Part shown: positions 22,833 through 34,817 of the stretch, one piece after another | How positions within the stretch are numbered: the stretch's first letter is position 1 | Layout of the letters: every line of letters begins with the position of its first letter | Source: Halocaridina rubra | Taxonomy: Eukaryota > Arthropoda > Malacostraca > Decapoda > Atyidae | Length of the DNA: 64,000 bases | Assembly (NCBI GenBank): GCA_037179515.1 | Contig: JAXCGZ010004124.1 | Location: forward strand, 12,501-76,500 | Direction: 5' to 3' | Translations under genes and position numbers: made by a program | Notes under the pieces: model-generated | Database searches by the model: none | What the model saw: the letters and a program-made list of their open reading frames with translations, nothing else | Told to the model about the DNA's origin: nothing

Positions 22833-24567
22833 AACCTAACCTAACCTAACCTAACCTAACCTAACCTAACCTAACCTAACCTAACCTAACCTAACCTAAC
22901 CTAACCTAACTTAACCTAACCTAACCTAACCTAACCTAACCTAAAATAACTTAACCTAACCTAACCTAACCAAACCTAACTTAACCTAACCTAACCTAAC
23001 CTAACCTAACCAAACCTAACTTAACCTAACCAAACCTAACCTAACCTAACTTAACCTAACCTAACCTAGCTTAACCTAACCTAACTTAACCTAACCTAAC
23101 CTAACCTAACCTAACCTAACCTAACTTAACCTAACCAAACCTAACCTAACCTAACCTAGCCTAACCTAACCTAACCTAACCTAACCTAACCTAACCTAAC
23201 CTAATGTAACCTAACCTAACCTAACCTAACTTAACCTAACCTAACCTAACCTAACCTAACTTAACTGAACCTAACCTAACTTAACCTAACCTAACCTAAC
23301 TTAACCTAACCTAACCTAACCAAACCTAACCTAACCTAACCTAACCTAACCTAACTTAACCTAACCTAACCTAACCTAACCTAACCTAACTTAACCTAAC
23401 CTAACCTAACCTAACCTAACTTAACCTAACCTAACCTAACTTAACCTAACCTAACCTAACCTAACCAAACCTAACCTAACCAAGCCTAACCTAACCTAAC
23501 CTAACTTAACCTAACCTAACCTAACATAACCTAACTAAGCGTAACATAACCTAACTTAACCTAACCTAACTTAACCTAACCTAACTTAACCTAACCAAAC
23601 CTAACTTAACCTAACCTAACCTAACTTAACCTAACTTAACCTAACTTAACCTAACCTAACCTAACTTAACCTAACCTAACCTAACCTAACCTAACTTAAC
23701 TTAACCTGACCTAACCTAACCTAACCTAACCTAACTTAACTGAACCTAACCTAACCTAACCTAACCTAACCTAACTTAACCTAACCTAACCTAACCTAAC
23801 CTAACCTAACTTAACCTAACCTAACCTAACCTAACCTAACCTAACTTAACCTAACCTAACCTAACCTAACCTAACCTAACTTAACTTAACCTAACCTAAC
23901 ATAACATAGCTTAACCTAACCTAACCTAACCTAACCAAACCTAACCTAACTTAACCTAACCTAACCTAACCTAACTTAACCTAACCAAACCTAACCTAAC
24001 CTAACTTAACCTAACCTAACCTAACCTAACCTAACTTAACCTAACCTAACCTAACCTAACCTAACCTAACCTAACTCAACCTATCCTAACCTAACTTAAC
24101 TTAACCTAACCTAACCTAACCTAACTTAACCTAACCTAACCTAACTTAACCTAACCTAACTTAACCTAACCTAACCTAACCTAACCTAACCTAACTTAGC
24201 CTGACCTAACCTAGCCTAACCTAACTTAACCTAACCTAACCTAACCTAACCTAACTTAACCAAACCTAACCTAACCTAACCTAACCTAACTTAACCTAAC
24301 CAAACCTAACCTAACCTAACCTAACCTTAGCTAACTTAACCTAACCAAACCTAACCTAACCTAACCTAACCTAACCTAACCTAACCTAACCTAACTTAAC
24401 CTAACCTAACCTAACCTAACTTAACCTAACATAACCTAACCTAACCTAAATTAACCTAACTTAACCTAACCTAACCTAACCTAACCTAACCAAACCTAAC
24501 CTAACCTAACCTAACCTAACCTAACCTATCCTAACTTAACCTAACCTAACCTAACCTAACCTAACCT
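22833..24567 (-). repeat. CCTAA array, unit V5
   Basis: AACCT pentamers with CTTAA. Shares with V4 the ordered landmarks CTAATGTAACC (about 23203), AACTGAACC (about 23264 and 23742), AACATAACATAGCTTAACC (about 23888) and AACTTAGCCTGACC (about 24193). This shows that whole units of about 5.5-6.2 kb, not just hubs, were duplicated. Confidence 0.95.
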
Positions 24568-24964
24568 AACTTTGTTGGGTTAGGTTAGGTTAGGTTAGGT
24601 TAGGTTAGGTTGGGTTAGTTTGGGTTGGGTTAGGTTGGCTTGGGTTAGGTTGGGTTAGGTTAGGTTAGGTTAGGTTAGGTTGAGTTAGGTTAGGTTGGCT
24701 TAGGTTAGGTTAGGTTAGTTTAGGTAGTTAGGTTAGCTTCACTAAAAATCCCTAGTAATCTCGAATAATCAATAAAAAATCCCTAAGCTTAACCTAACCT
24801 AACCTAACCTAACTTAACCTAACCTAACCTAACCTAACCTAATCTAACTCAACCTAACCTAACCTAACCTAATGTAACCCAACCTAACCCAAGCCAACCT
24901 AACCCAACCCAACCTAACCCAACCTAACCTAACCTAACCTAACCTAACCCAACCCAACAAAGTT
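24568..24964. repeat. Palindrome P4, TTGGG arms around a 50-bp AT core
   Basis: Left arm from AACTTTGTTGGGTTAGG (the second TTGGG is TTAGG here), right arm ending CCCAACCCAACAAAGTT, AT core at 24739-24786. The right arm carries CTAATGTAACCC, also present in P1, so P1 and P4 share a private variant. Confidence 0.92.
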
Positions 24965-27900
24965 AGGTTAGGTTAGGTTAGGTTAGGTTAGGTTAAGTTA
25001 GGTTAGGTTAGGTTAGGTTAGGTTAAGTTAGGTTAGGTTAGGTTAGGTTAGGTTAAGTTAGATTAGGTTAGGTTAGGTTAAGTTAGGTTAGGTTAGGTTA
25101 GGTTAGGTTAGGTTAAGTTAGGTTAGGTTAGGTTAGGTTAGGTTAGGTTAGGTTAAGTTAGGTTAGGTTTGGTTAGGTTAGGTTTGGTTAAGTTAGGTTA
25201 GGTTAGGTTAGGTTCGGTTAACTTAGGTTAGGTTAGGTTAGGTTAGGTTAAGTTAGGTTAGGTTAGGTTAGGTTACATTAGGTTAAGTTAGGTTAGGTTA
25301 GGTTAGGTTAAATTAGGTTAGGTTAGGTTAGGTTATGTTAAGTTAGGTTGTTAGGTTAGGTTAGGTTAGGTTAGGTTAAGTTAGGTTAGGTTAAGTTAAG
25401 TTAGGTTAGGTTAGGTTAGGTTAGGTTAAGTTAGGTTAGGTTAGGTTAAGTTAGGTTAGGTTAGGTTAGGTTAGGTTAGGTTAGGTCAAGTTAGGTTAGG
25501 TTAAGTTAGGTTACATTAGGTTTAGTTAGGTTAGGTTAGGTTTGGTTATGTTAAGTTAGGTTAGGTTAGGTTAGGTTAGGTTAGGTTAAGTTAGGTTTGG
25601 TTAGGTTAGGTTAGGTTAGGTTAGGTTAAGTTAGGTTCGGTTAGGTTAGGTTAGGTTAGGTTATGTTAGGTTAGGTTAGGTTAGGTTAGGTTAAGTTAGG
25701 TTAGGTTTGGTTAGGTTAGGTTAGGTTAAGTTTGGTTAGGGTAAGTTAGGTTAGGTTAGGTTAGGTTAGGTTAGGTTAAGTTAGGTTAGGTTAGGTTAGG
25801 TTAGGTTAGGTTAAGTTAGGTTAGGTTAGGTTAGGTTAGGTTAAATTAGGTTAGGTTAGGTTAGGTCAAGTTAGGTTAGGTTTGGTTAGGTTAGGTTAGG
25901 TTAAGTTAGGTTAGGTTAGGTTAGGTTAGGTTCGGTTAAGTTAGGTTAGGTTAGGTTAGGTTAGGTTAAGTTAGGTTAGGTTAGGTTAGGTTAGGTTAGG
26001 TTAGGTTAGGTTAAGTTAGGTTAGGTTAGGTTAGGCTAGGTTAGGTTAAGTTAGGTTAGGTTAGGTTAGGTTATGTTATGTTAGGTTAGGTTAGGTTAAG
26101 TTAAGTTAGGTTAGGTTAGGTTAGGTTAGGTTAAGTTAGGTTAGGTTAGGTTAGGTTAGGTTAGGTTAAGCTAGGTTAGGTTAGGTTAGGCTAAGTTAGG
26201 TTACATTAGGTTTAGTTAGGTTAGGTTAGGTTTGGTTAGGTTAAGTTAGGTTAGGTTAGGTTAGGTTAGGTTAGGTTAAGTTAGGTTAGGTTAGGTTAGG
26301 CTAGGTTAGGTTAAGTTAGGTTAGGTTAGGTCAGGTTAGGTTTGGTTAGGTTAGGTTAGGTTAAGTTAGGTTAGGTTAGGTTAGGTCAAGTTAGGTTAGG
26401 TTTGGTTAGGTTAGGTTAGGTTAAGTTAGGTTAGGTTAGGTTAGGTTAGGTTAGGTTAGGTTTGGTTAAGTTAGGCTTGGTTAGGTTAGGTTAGGTTAGG
26501 TTAAGTTAGGTTAGGTTAGGTTAGGTTAGGTTAAGTTAGGTTAGGTTAGGTTAGGTTAGGTTAGGTTAGGTTAGGTTAGGTTAGGTTAAGTTAGGTTAGG
26601 TTAGGTTAGGTTAGGTTAGGTTCAGTTAAGTTAGGTTAGGTTAGGTTAGGTTAGGCTAGGTTAAGTTAGGTTAGGTTAGGTTAGGTTAGGTTAGGTTAGG
26701 TTAAGTTAGGTTAGGTTAAGTTAAGTTAGGTTAGGTTAGGTTAGGTTAGGTTAAGTTAGGTTAGGTTAGGTTAGGTTAGGTTAGGTTAGGTTAAGTTAGG
26801 CTAGGTTAAGTTAGGTAACATTAGGTTTAGTTAGGTTAGGTTAGGTTTGGTTAGGTTAAGTTAGGTTAGGTTAGGTTAGGTTAGGTTAGGTTAAGTTAGG
26901 TTAGGTTAGGTTAGGTTAGGTTAGGTTAGGTTAGGTTAAGTTAGGTTAGGTTAAGTTAAGTTAGGTTAGGTTAGGTTAGGTTAGGTTAAGTTAGGTTAGG
27001 TTAGGTTAGGTTAGGTTAGGTTAGGTTAAGTTAGGTTAGGTTAAGTTAGGTAACATTAGGTTTAGTTAGGTTAGGTTAGGTTTGGTTAGGTTAAGTTAGG
27101 TTAGGTTAGGTTAGGTTAGGTTAGGTTAAGTTAGGTTAGGCTAGGTTAGGTTAAGTTAGGTTTGGTTAGGTTAAGTTAGGTTCGGTTAGGTTAGGTTAGG
27201 TTAGGTTAGGTTAGGTTAAGTTAGGTTAGGTTAGGTTAGGTTAGGTTAGGTTAAGTTTGGTTAGGTTAAGTTAGGTTAGGTTAGGTTAGGTTAGGTTAGG
27301 TTAAGTTAGGTTAGGTTAGGTTAAGTTATGTTAAGTTAGGTTAGGTTAGGTTAGGTTAGGTTAGGTTTGGTTAGGTTAGGTTAGGTTAAGTTAGGTTAGG
27401 TTAGGTTAGGTTAGGTTAGGTTCGGTTAAGTTAGGTTAGGTTAGGTTAGGTTAGGTTAAGCTAGGTTAGGTTAGGTTAGGTTAGGTTAAGTTAGGTTTGG
27501 TTAGGTTAGGTTAGGTTAGGTTAAGTTAGGTTAGGTTAGGTTAGGTTAGGTTAAGTTAGGTTAGGTTAGGTTAGGTTAGGTTAGGTTATGTTATGTTAGG
27601 TTAGGTTAGGTTAAGTTAAGTTAGGTTAGGTTAGGTTAGGTTAGGTTAAGTTAGGTTAGGTTAGGTTAGGTTAGGTTAGGTTAGGTTAGGTTAAGTTAGG
27701 TTAGGTTAGGTTAGGTTAAGTTAGGTTACATTAGGTTTAGTTAGGTTAGGTTAGGTTTGGTTAGGTTAAGTTAGGTTAGGTTAGGTTAGGTTAGGTTAAG
27801 TTAGGTTTGGTTAGGTTAGGTTAGGTTAGGTTAAGTTTGGTTAGGTTAAGTTAGGTTAGGTTAGGTTAGATTAGGTTAGGTTAGGTTAAGTTAGGTTAGG

Positions 27901-28267
27901 TTAGGTTAGGTTAGGTTAGGTTAGGTTAGGTTTGGTTAGGTTAGGTTAGGTTAAGTTAGGTTAGGTTAGGTTAGGTTACGTTAGGTTAGGTTAGGGTAGG
28001 TTAGGTTAAGTTAGGTTAGGTTTGGTTAGGTTAGGTTAGGTTAGGTTAGGTTAGGTTAGGTTAGGTTAGGTTTGGTTCGGTTAAGTTAGGTTAGGTTGGG
28101 TTAGGTTAGGTTAGGTTAGGTTAGGTTAAGTTAGGTTAGGTTAGGTTAGGTTAGGTTAAGTTAGGTTAGGTTAGGTTAGGTTAAGTTAGGTTAGGTTAAG
28201 TTAAGTTAGGTTAGGTTAGGTTAGGTTAGGTTAGGTTAAGTTAGGTTAGGTTAGGTTAGGTTAGGTT
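24965..28267 (+). repeat. TTAGG array, unit V6, with internal duplication
   Basis: The longest forward array. It opens with the post-palindrome landmarks (about 25214, 25273, 25333). The TTACATTAGGTTTAG or TAACATTAGGTTTAG landmark appears five times (about 25517, 26202, 26818, 27053, 27728) and the TTATGTTATGTTAGG pair twice (about 26072, 27587). The array has therefore grown by internal segmental duplication. Confidence 0.95.
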
Positions 28268-29169
28268 AAAATCTCTTAAGATCAATAAAAATAACTAAAA
28301 ATCCATGAAAATTCCTAAAAAATCCAAAAAATCTAAAAATCCCTAAAAATCACAAAAAAAAACAGAGAAATTAATAAAAATATATATATAAATATCCTAA
28401 AATCTCTAAAAATCACTAAAATTCACTAAAATCCTAAGAAAATCTAAAAATCATTAAAAGTCCATAAAAATCTCTAAAAATCTCAAAAAATCCCTAGAAC
28501 TCATTAAAAATCCCAATAAATCGCTAAAAATCGTTAAAAAAACATTAAAATCCATAAAAATCCCTACAAATCCCGAAAAATTCAAAAAATTCTTTAAATA
28601 TCTATAAAAATCCATAAAAATCCATAAAATTTCCCTGAAAAATCCCTACAAATCAAGAAAAATTCCTAAAATTCCACAATAATCCATAAAAATTCATTAA
28701 TAATCCATAGAAATCATTAAAAAATCCATACACATCTTTAAAAATTACTTAAAATCACTAGAAATAAATTAAAATTCGAAAAAACCATAAAAATCTCTAA
28801 GAATCATTAGATATTACCAAAAATGCATAGAAATTCCTAACAAAATCCATAAAAATCTTTAAAAATCTCTAAATATCCCCAAAATTCACTAAAAATACCT
28901 TAAAATCTCTAGAAATCCTTAAAGACCTATAAAGAAATGGTAAAAATCTCTAAAAATCGCTAAATCCAACTAATGGACTTTTAATGATTTTTAGATTTTC
29001 TTAGGATTTTAGTGAATTTTAGAGATTTTTAGAGATTTTAGTATATTTATATATATATTTTTATTAATTTCTGTTTTTTTTTTGTGATTTTTAGGGATTT
29101 TTAGATTTTTTGGATTTTTTAGGAATTTTCATGGATTTTTAGTTATTTTTATTGATCTTAAGAGATTTT
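28268..29169. repeat. A block 6, complete foldback-type AT-rich element
   Basis: Full-length A block with both inverted arms and an intact core. Private changes include ATCCCTAGAACTC in the core and AGAGATTTTTAGAGATTTTAG in the right arm, where others have AGTGATTTTTAGAG. It is the last A-type hub before the unit structure changes. Confidence 0.92.
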
Positions 29170-30885
29170 AACCTAACCTAACCTAACCTAACCTAACCTA
29201 ACCTAACCTAACCTAACTTAACCTAACCTAACCTAACCTAACCTAACCTAACCTAACTTAACCTAACCTAACCTAACCTAACCTAAATTAAAAAAACTTA
29301 ACCTAACCTAACCTAACCTAACCTAACTTAACCTAACCTAACCTAACCTAACCTAACCTAACTTAACCTAACCAAACCTAACCTAACCTAACTTAACCTA
29401 ACCTAACCTAACTTAACCTAACCTAACTTAACCTAACCTAACCTAACCTAACCTAACTTAACCTAACCAAACCTAACCTAACCTAACCTAGCCTAACCTA
29501 ACCTAACCTAGCCTAACCTAACCTAACCTAACCTAATGTAACCTAACCTAACCTAACCTAATTTAACCTAACCTAACCTAACCTAACCTAACTTAACTGA
29601 ACCTAACCTAACCTAACCTAACCTAACCTAACCTAACCAAACCTAACCTAACCAACCTAACCTAACCTAACCTAACCTAACCTAACCTAACCTAACTTAA
29701 CTTAACCTAACCTAACCTAACCTAACCTAACCTAACCTAACATAACCTAACCTAAAATAACTTAACCTAACCTAACCTAACCTAACCTAACTTAACTTAA
29801 CCTAACCTAACCTAACCTAACCTAACCAAACCTAACCTAACCTAACTTAACCTAACCTAACCTAACCTAACCTAACCTAACTTAACCTAACCTAACTTAA
29901 CCTAACCTAACCTAACCTAACCTAACCTAACTTAACCTAACTTAACCTAACCTAACCTAACCTAACCTAACCTAACCTAACCTAACCTAACTTAACCTAA
30001 CCTAACCTAACCTAACTTAACCTAACTTAACCTAACCTAACCTAACCTAACCTAACCTAACTTAACCTAACCTAACCTAACCTAACCTAACCTAACCAAA
30101 CCTAACCTAACCTAACCTAACCTAACCTAACCTAACCTAACTTAACCTAACTAAACCTAACCTAACCTAACTTAACCTAACCTAACCTGACCTAACCTAA
30201 CCTAACTTAACCTAACCTAACCTAACCTAACCTAACCTAACCTAACCTAACCTGACCTGACCTAACCTAACCTAACCTAACCTAACCTAACCTAACTTAA
30301 CCAAACATAACCTAACCTAACCTAACCTAACTTAACCTAACCTAACCTAACCTAACCTAACCTAACCAAACCTAAACTAACCTAACTTAACCTAACCTAA
30401 CCTAACTTAACCTAACCTAACCTAACCTAACCTAACTTAACCTAACCTAACCTAACCTAACCTAACCTAACTTAACCTAACTAAACCTAACCTAACCTAA
30501 CTTAACCTAACCAAACCTAACCTAACCTAACTTAACCTAACCTAACCTAACCTAACCTAACCTAACCTAACTTAAGCTAACCTAACCTAACCTAACCTAA
30601 CCTAACCTAACCTAACTTAACCTAGCCTAACTGAACCTAACCTAACCTAACTTAACATAACATAACATAACATAACCTAACCTAACCTAACCTAACCTAA
30701 CTTAACCTAACCTAACCTAACCTAACCTAACTTTACTTAACCTAACCTAACCTAACATAACCTAACCTAACCTAACCAATCCTAACCTAACCTAACCTAA
30801 CCTAACCTAACCTAACCTAACCTAACCCAACCCAACCTAACCTAACCTAACCTAACCTAACCTAACCTAACCTAACCTAACCTAA
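29170..30885 (-). repeat. CCTAA array, unit V6
   Basis: AACCT pentamers with CTTAA variants. It has an AACATAACATAACATAACATAACC run near 30656 (similar in U4 near 51170) and CCTGACCTGACC near 30252. Unlike earlier arrays it does not end at a TTGGG palindrome but at the C-tract junction used by all later units. It is thus a hybrid between the two unit types. Confidence 0.95.
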
Positions 30886-30940
30886 CCCCCCCTCCTAACC
30901 TAACCTAACCTAACCTAACCTAACCTAACCTAGGTTAGGT
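30886..30940. repeat. C7TCC tract and CCTAGG divergence junction J1
   Basis: Seven C residues followed by TCC interrupt the CCTAA array. About 39 bp later the array flips at a perfect AACCTAGGTT dyad centred at 30931/30932, with pure CCTAA on the left and pure TTAGG on the right. This tail-to-tail orientation is opposite to that expected from fusing two chromosome ends. Confidence 0.95.
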
Positions 30941-31643
30941 TAGGTTAGGTTAAGTTAGGTTAGGTTAGGTTAGGTTAGGTTAGGTTAATTTAGGTTAGGC
31001 TAGGTTAGGTTTGGTTAGGTTAAGTTAGGTTAGGTTAGGTTAGGTTAGGTTAGGTTAGGTTAGGTTAGGCTTGGCTAGGTTAGGTTAAGTTAGGTTAGGT
31101 TAGGTTTGGTTAGGTTAAGTTAGGTTAGGTTAGGTTAGGTTAGGTTAGGTTAAGTTAGGTTAGGTTAGGTTAGGTTAGGTTAAGTTAAGTTAGGTTAGGT
31201 TAGGTTAGGTTAGGTTAAGTTAGTTTAGGTTAGGTTAGGTTAGGTTATAGTTAAGTTAGGTTAGGTTAGGTTAGGTTAGGCTAAGTTATGTTAGGTTAGG
31301 TTAGGTTACGTTAGGTTAGGATAAGTTAGGTTAGGTTAGGTTTGGTTAGGTTAAGTTAGGTTAGGTTAGGTTAGGTTAGATTAGGTTAAGCTAGGTTAGG
31401 TTAGGTTAGGTTAGGTTAGGTTAGGTTAGGTTAAGTTAGGTTAGGTTAGGTTAGGTTAAGTTAGGTTAGGTTAGGTTAGGTTAGGTTAGGTTAAGTTAGG
31501 TTAGGTTTGGTTAGGTTAGGTTAGGTTAAGTTAGGTTAGGTTAGGTTAGGTTAGGTTAGGTTAAGTTAGGTTAGGTTAGGTTAGTTTAGGTTAGGTTAAG
31601 TTAGGTTAGGTTAGGTTAAGTTAGGTTAGGTTAGGTTAGGTTA
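30932..31643 (+). repeat. TTAGG array, unit U1
   Basis: TTAGG with TTAAG variants, starting exactly at the CCTAGG dyad. It ends where GGGATGGG begins. Short (about 0.7 kb) compared with the 2-3 kb arrays to the left. Confidence 0.95.
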
Positions 31644-31925
31644 GGGATGGGTTAGGTTAGGTTAGGTTGGGTTAGGTTAGGTTAGGTAAGGTTAGGTTAG
31701 GTAAGGTTAGGTTAGGTTGGGTTAGGTTAGGTTAGGTTACGTTAGGTTAGGTTAGGTTATGTTGGGTTGGGTTAGGTTAGGTTAGGTTAGGTTGGGTTAG
31801 GTTGGGTTGGGTTAGGTTGGCTTGGGTTAGGTTGGGTTAGGTTAGGTTAGGTTAGGTTAGTTTGAGTTAGGTTAGGTTGGGTTAGGTTAGGTTAGGTTAG
31901 GTTAGGTTAGGTAGTTAGGTTAGCT
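31644..31925 (+). repeat. GGGATGGG marker and TTGGG-rich block, U1
   Basis: GGGATGGG is followed by mixed TTAGG/TTGGG/TAAGG pentamers without TTAAG. The distal part (TTGGGTTGGGTTAGGTTGGC onward, TTTGAGTTAGG, GTAGTTAGGTTAGC) matches the left arm of palindromes P1-P4. It leads into the B block. Confidence 0.9.
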
Positions 31926-32294
31926 TCACTAAAATCCCTAGTAATCTCGAATAATCAATAAAAAATTCCTAAAAATCTCTAAAAATACCTAAAAATTACA
32001 AACAATTAATAAAAATTACAAAAAATCACTAAAAACTCAAGAAACCACTAAAAATCCATAAAAATTCCCTAAAAAATACCTAAAAATCATTAAAAATCCT
32101 GAAATATCCCATACATTCCATTAAAAGTCCTAAAAATCCTTAAAAATCTCTAAAAATCCCTACAAATCCCTAAAAATCTTTAAAAATTCCTAACCATTCA
32201 AAAAATATCTAAATCTCCATAAAAGAAAATCCATACAAATCTCTTAAAATCAATAAAAATAACTAAAAATCCATGAAAAATCCAAAAAAAAACA
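31926..32294. repeat. B block 1, truncated
   Basis: Starts TCACTAAAATCCCTAGTAATCTCG like every B block but stops after about 370 bp at ATCCAAAAAAAAACAAA, where it joins CCTAA directly. Intact B blocks continue for about 2 kb more. Its variants AAAAATTCCTAACC and CTAAATCTCC are shared with B6 and not with B2-B5. Confidence 0.9.
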
Positions 32295-33114
32295 AACCTA
32301 ACCTAACCTAACCTAACCTAACTCAACCTAACCTAACCTAACCTAACCTAACCTAACCTAACTCAACCTAACCTAACCTAACCTAACCTAACCTAACCCA
32401 ACCAAACCTAACCTAACCTAACCTAACCTAACCTAACCTAACCCAACCTAACCTAACCTAACCTAACCCAACCCAACCTAACCTAACCTAACCCAACCCA
32501 ACCTAACCTAACCTAACCTAACCTAACCTAACCTAACCTAGCCTAACCTAATCTAACCTAACCTAACCTAACCTAACCCAACCTAACCTAACCTAACCTA
32601 ACCTAACCTAACCTAACCTAACCAAACCCAACCCAACCTAACCTAACCCAACCCAACCCAACCCAACCCAACCTAACCTAACCTAACCTAACCTAACCTA
32701 ACCTAACCTAACCTAACCCAACCTAACCCAACCTAACCTAACCCAACCTAACCTAACCTAACCTAACCTAACCCAACCTAACCTAACCTAACCTAACCTA
32801 ACCTAACCTAACCTAACCTAACCTAACCATAACCTAACCTAACCTAACCTAACCTAACCTAACCTAACCTAACCTAACCCAACCCAACCTAACCTAACCC
32901 AACCTAATCTAACCTAACCTAACCTAACCTAACCTAACCTAACCCAACCTAACCAAATCTAACCTAACCTAACCTAACCTAACCTAACCTAACCCAACCC
33001 AACCTAACCTAACCTAACCCAACCTAACCCAACCTAACCTAACCTAACCTAACCTAACCTAACCTAACCTATAACCTAACCTAACCTAGCCTAACCTAAA
33101 ATAACCTAACCTAA
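32295..33114 (-). repeat. CCTAA/CCCAA mixed array, U1
   Basis: AACCT pentamers with many CCCAA (complement of TTGGG) and CTCAA variants, and almost no CTTAA. This composition resembles the end of U6 and the right arms of the palindromes rather than ordinary CCTAA arrays. CTATAACCTAACC with CTAGCC, a landmark before the C-tract, is at about 33070. Confidence 0.93.
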
Positions 33115-33180
33115 CCCCCCCTAATAACCTAACCTAACCTAACCTAACCTAACCTAACCTAACCTAACCTAGGTTAGGTT
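33115..33180. repeat. C7 tract and CCTAGG divergence junction J2
   Basis: C7 followed by TAATAACC rather than TCC, then about 50 bp of CCTAA to the AACCTAGGTT dyad at 33170/33171. This is the most divergent copy of the junction; the other five keep TCC after the C-tract. Confidence 0.93.
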
Positions 33181-34086
33181 AGGTTAAGTTTGATTAGGTT
33201 AGGTTAGGTTAAGTTAGGTTAGGTTAGGTTAGGTTTCGTTAGGTTAAGTTAGGTTAGGTTAGGTTAGGTTAGGTTAAGTTAGGTTAGGTTAGGTTAGGTT
33301 AAGTTAGGTTAGGTTAGGTTAGGCTAGGTTAGGTTAAGTTAGGTTAGGTTAGGTTTGGATAGGTTAGCTTAGGTTAAGTGAAGTTAGGCTAGGCTAGGTT
33401 AGGTTAAGTTATGTTAGGTTAGGTTTGGTTAGGTTAAGTTAGGTTAGGTTAGGTTAGGTTAGGTTAGGTAAAGTTAGGTTAGGTCAGGTTAGGTTAGGTT
33501 AGGTTAGGTTAAGCTAGGTTAGGTTAGGTTAGGTTAGGTTAAGTTAGGTTAGGTTAGGTTAGGTTAGGTTAAGTTAGTTTAGGTTAGGTTAGGTTAGGTT
33601 AGGTTAAGGTAGGTTATGTTAGGTTAAGTTAGGTTAGTTTAGGTTAGGTTAGGTTAGGTTAGGTTAAGTTAGGTTAGGTTAAGTTAGGTTAGGTTAGGTT
33701 AGGTTAGGTTAAGTTAGGTTAGGTTAGGTTAGGTTAGGTTAAGTTAGGTTAGGTTAGGTTAGGTTAGGTTAAGTTAGGTTAGGTTAAGTTAGGTTAGGTT
33801 AGGTTAGGTTAGGTTAAGTTAGGTTAGGTTAAGTTAGGTTAGGTTAGGTTAAGTTAGGTTAGGTTAGGTTAGGTTAGGTTAAGTTAGGTTAGGTTAGGTT
33901 AGGTTAGGTTAAGTTAGGTTAGGTTAGGTTAGGTTAAGTTAGGTTAGGTTAGGTTAGGTTAGGTTAGGTTAAGTTAGGTTAGGTTAGGTTAGGTTAGGTT
34001 AGGTTAAGTTAGGTTAGGTTAGGTTAGGTTAGGTTAGGTTAAGTTAGGTTAGGTTAGGTTAAGCTAGGCTAGGTTAGGTTAGGTTA
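33171..34086 (+). repeat. TTAGG array, unit U2 proximal
   Basis: TTAGG with dense TTAAG. Includes the landmark AAGTGAAGTTAGGCTAGGC near 33378, related to AAGTGAGG(T/A)TAGGCTAGGC in U3, U4 and U6. Confidence 0.93.
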
Positions 34087-34218
34087 GGGATGGGTTAGGT
34101 TATGTTAGGTTGGGTTAGGTTAGGTTAGGTAAGGTTAGGTTAGGTAAGGTTAGGTTAGGTTGGGTTAGGTTAGGTTAGGTTAGGTTAGGTTAGGTTATGT
34201 TGGGTTCGGTTCGGTTAG
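34087..34218 (+). repeat. Extra GGGATGGG marker with short TTGGG block, U2
   Basis: GGGATGGG followed by about 125 bp of the usual post-marker sequence (TTGGG, TAAGG, TTATGTTGGG), which then stops at TTCGGTTCGG and returns to plain TTAGG. U2 is the only unit with two markers, so this is a partial duplication. Confidence 0.88.
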
Positions 34219-34817
34219 GTTAGGTTAGGTTAGGTTTGGTTAGGTTAAGTTAGGTTAGGTTAGGTTAGGTTAGGTTAAGTTAGGTTAGGTTAAGTTTGGT
34301 TAGGTTAGGTTAGGTTAAGTGAGGTTAGGCTAGGCTCGGTTAGGTTAAGTTAGGTTAGGTTAGGTTTGGTTATGTTAAGTTAGGTTAGGTTAGGGTAGGT
34401 TAGGTTAGGTTAAGTTAGGTTAGGTTAGGTTAGGTTAGGTTAGGTTAGGTTAAGTTAGGTTAGGTTAGGTTAGGTTAGGTTAGGTTAAGTTAGGTTAGGT
34501 TAGGTTAGGTTTGGTTAGGTTAGGTTAAGTTAGGTTAGGTTAGGTTAGGTTAGGTTAGGTTAGATTAGGTTAAGTTAGGTTAGGTTAGGTTAGGTTAGGT
34601 TAAGTTAGGTTAGGCTAAGTTAGGTTAGGATATGTTAAGTTAGGTTAGGTTAGGTTAGGCTAGGTTAAGTTAGGTTAGGTTAGGTTAGGTTAGGTTAGGT
34701 TAAGTTAGGTTAGGTTAGGTTAGGTTAGGTTAGGTTAAGTTAGGTTAGGTTATGTTAGGTTAGGTTAGGTTAAGTTAGATTAGGTTAGGTTAAGTTAGGT
34801 TAGGTTAGGTTAGGTTA
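34219..34817 (+). repeat. TTAGG array, unit U2 distal
   Basis: TTAGG with TTAAG between the two GGGATGGG markers. Its AAGTGAGGTTAGGCTAGGC landmark near 34319 repeats the one near 33378, which fits duplication of the whole proximal segment (array plus marker). Confidence 0.93.

Noticed and set aside
30886..30940. Relic of head-to-head telomere fusion like human chromosome 2
   Set aside because: End-to-end fusion would give (TTAGG)n followed by (CCTAA)n. The CCTAGG junction has (CCTAA)n followed by (TTAGG)n, the opposite arrangement, and it is present six times.
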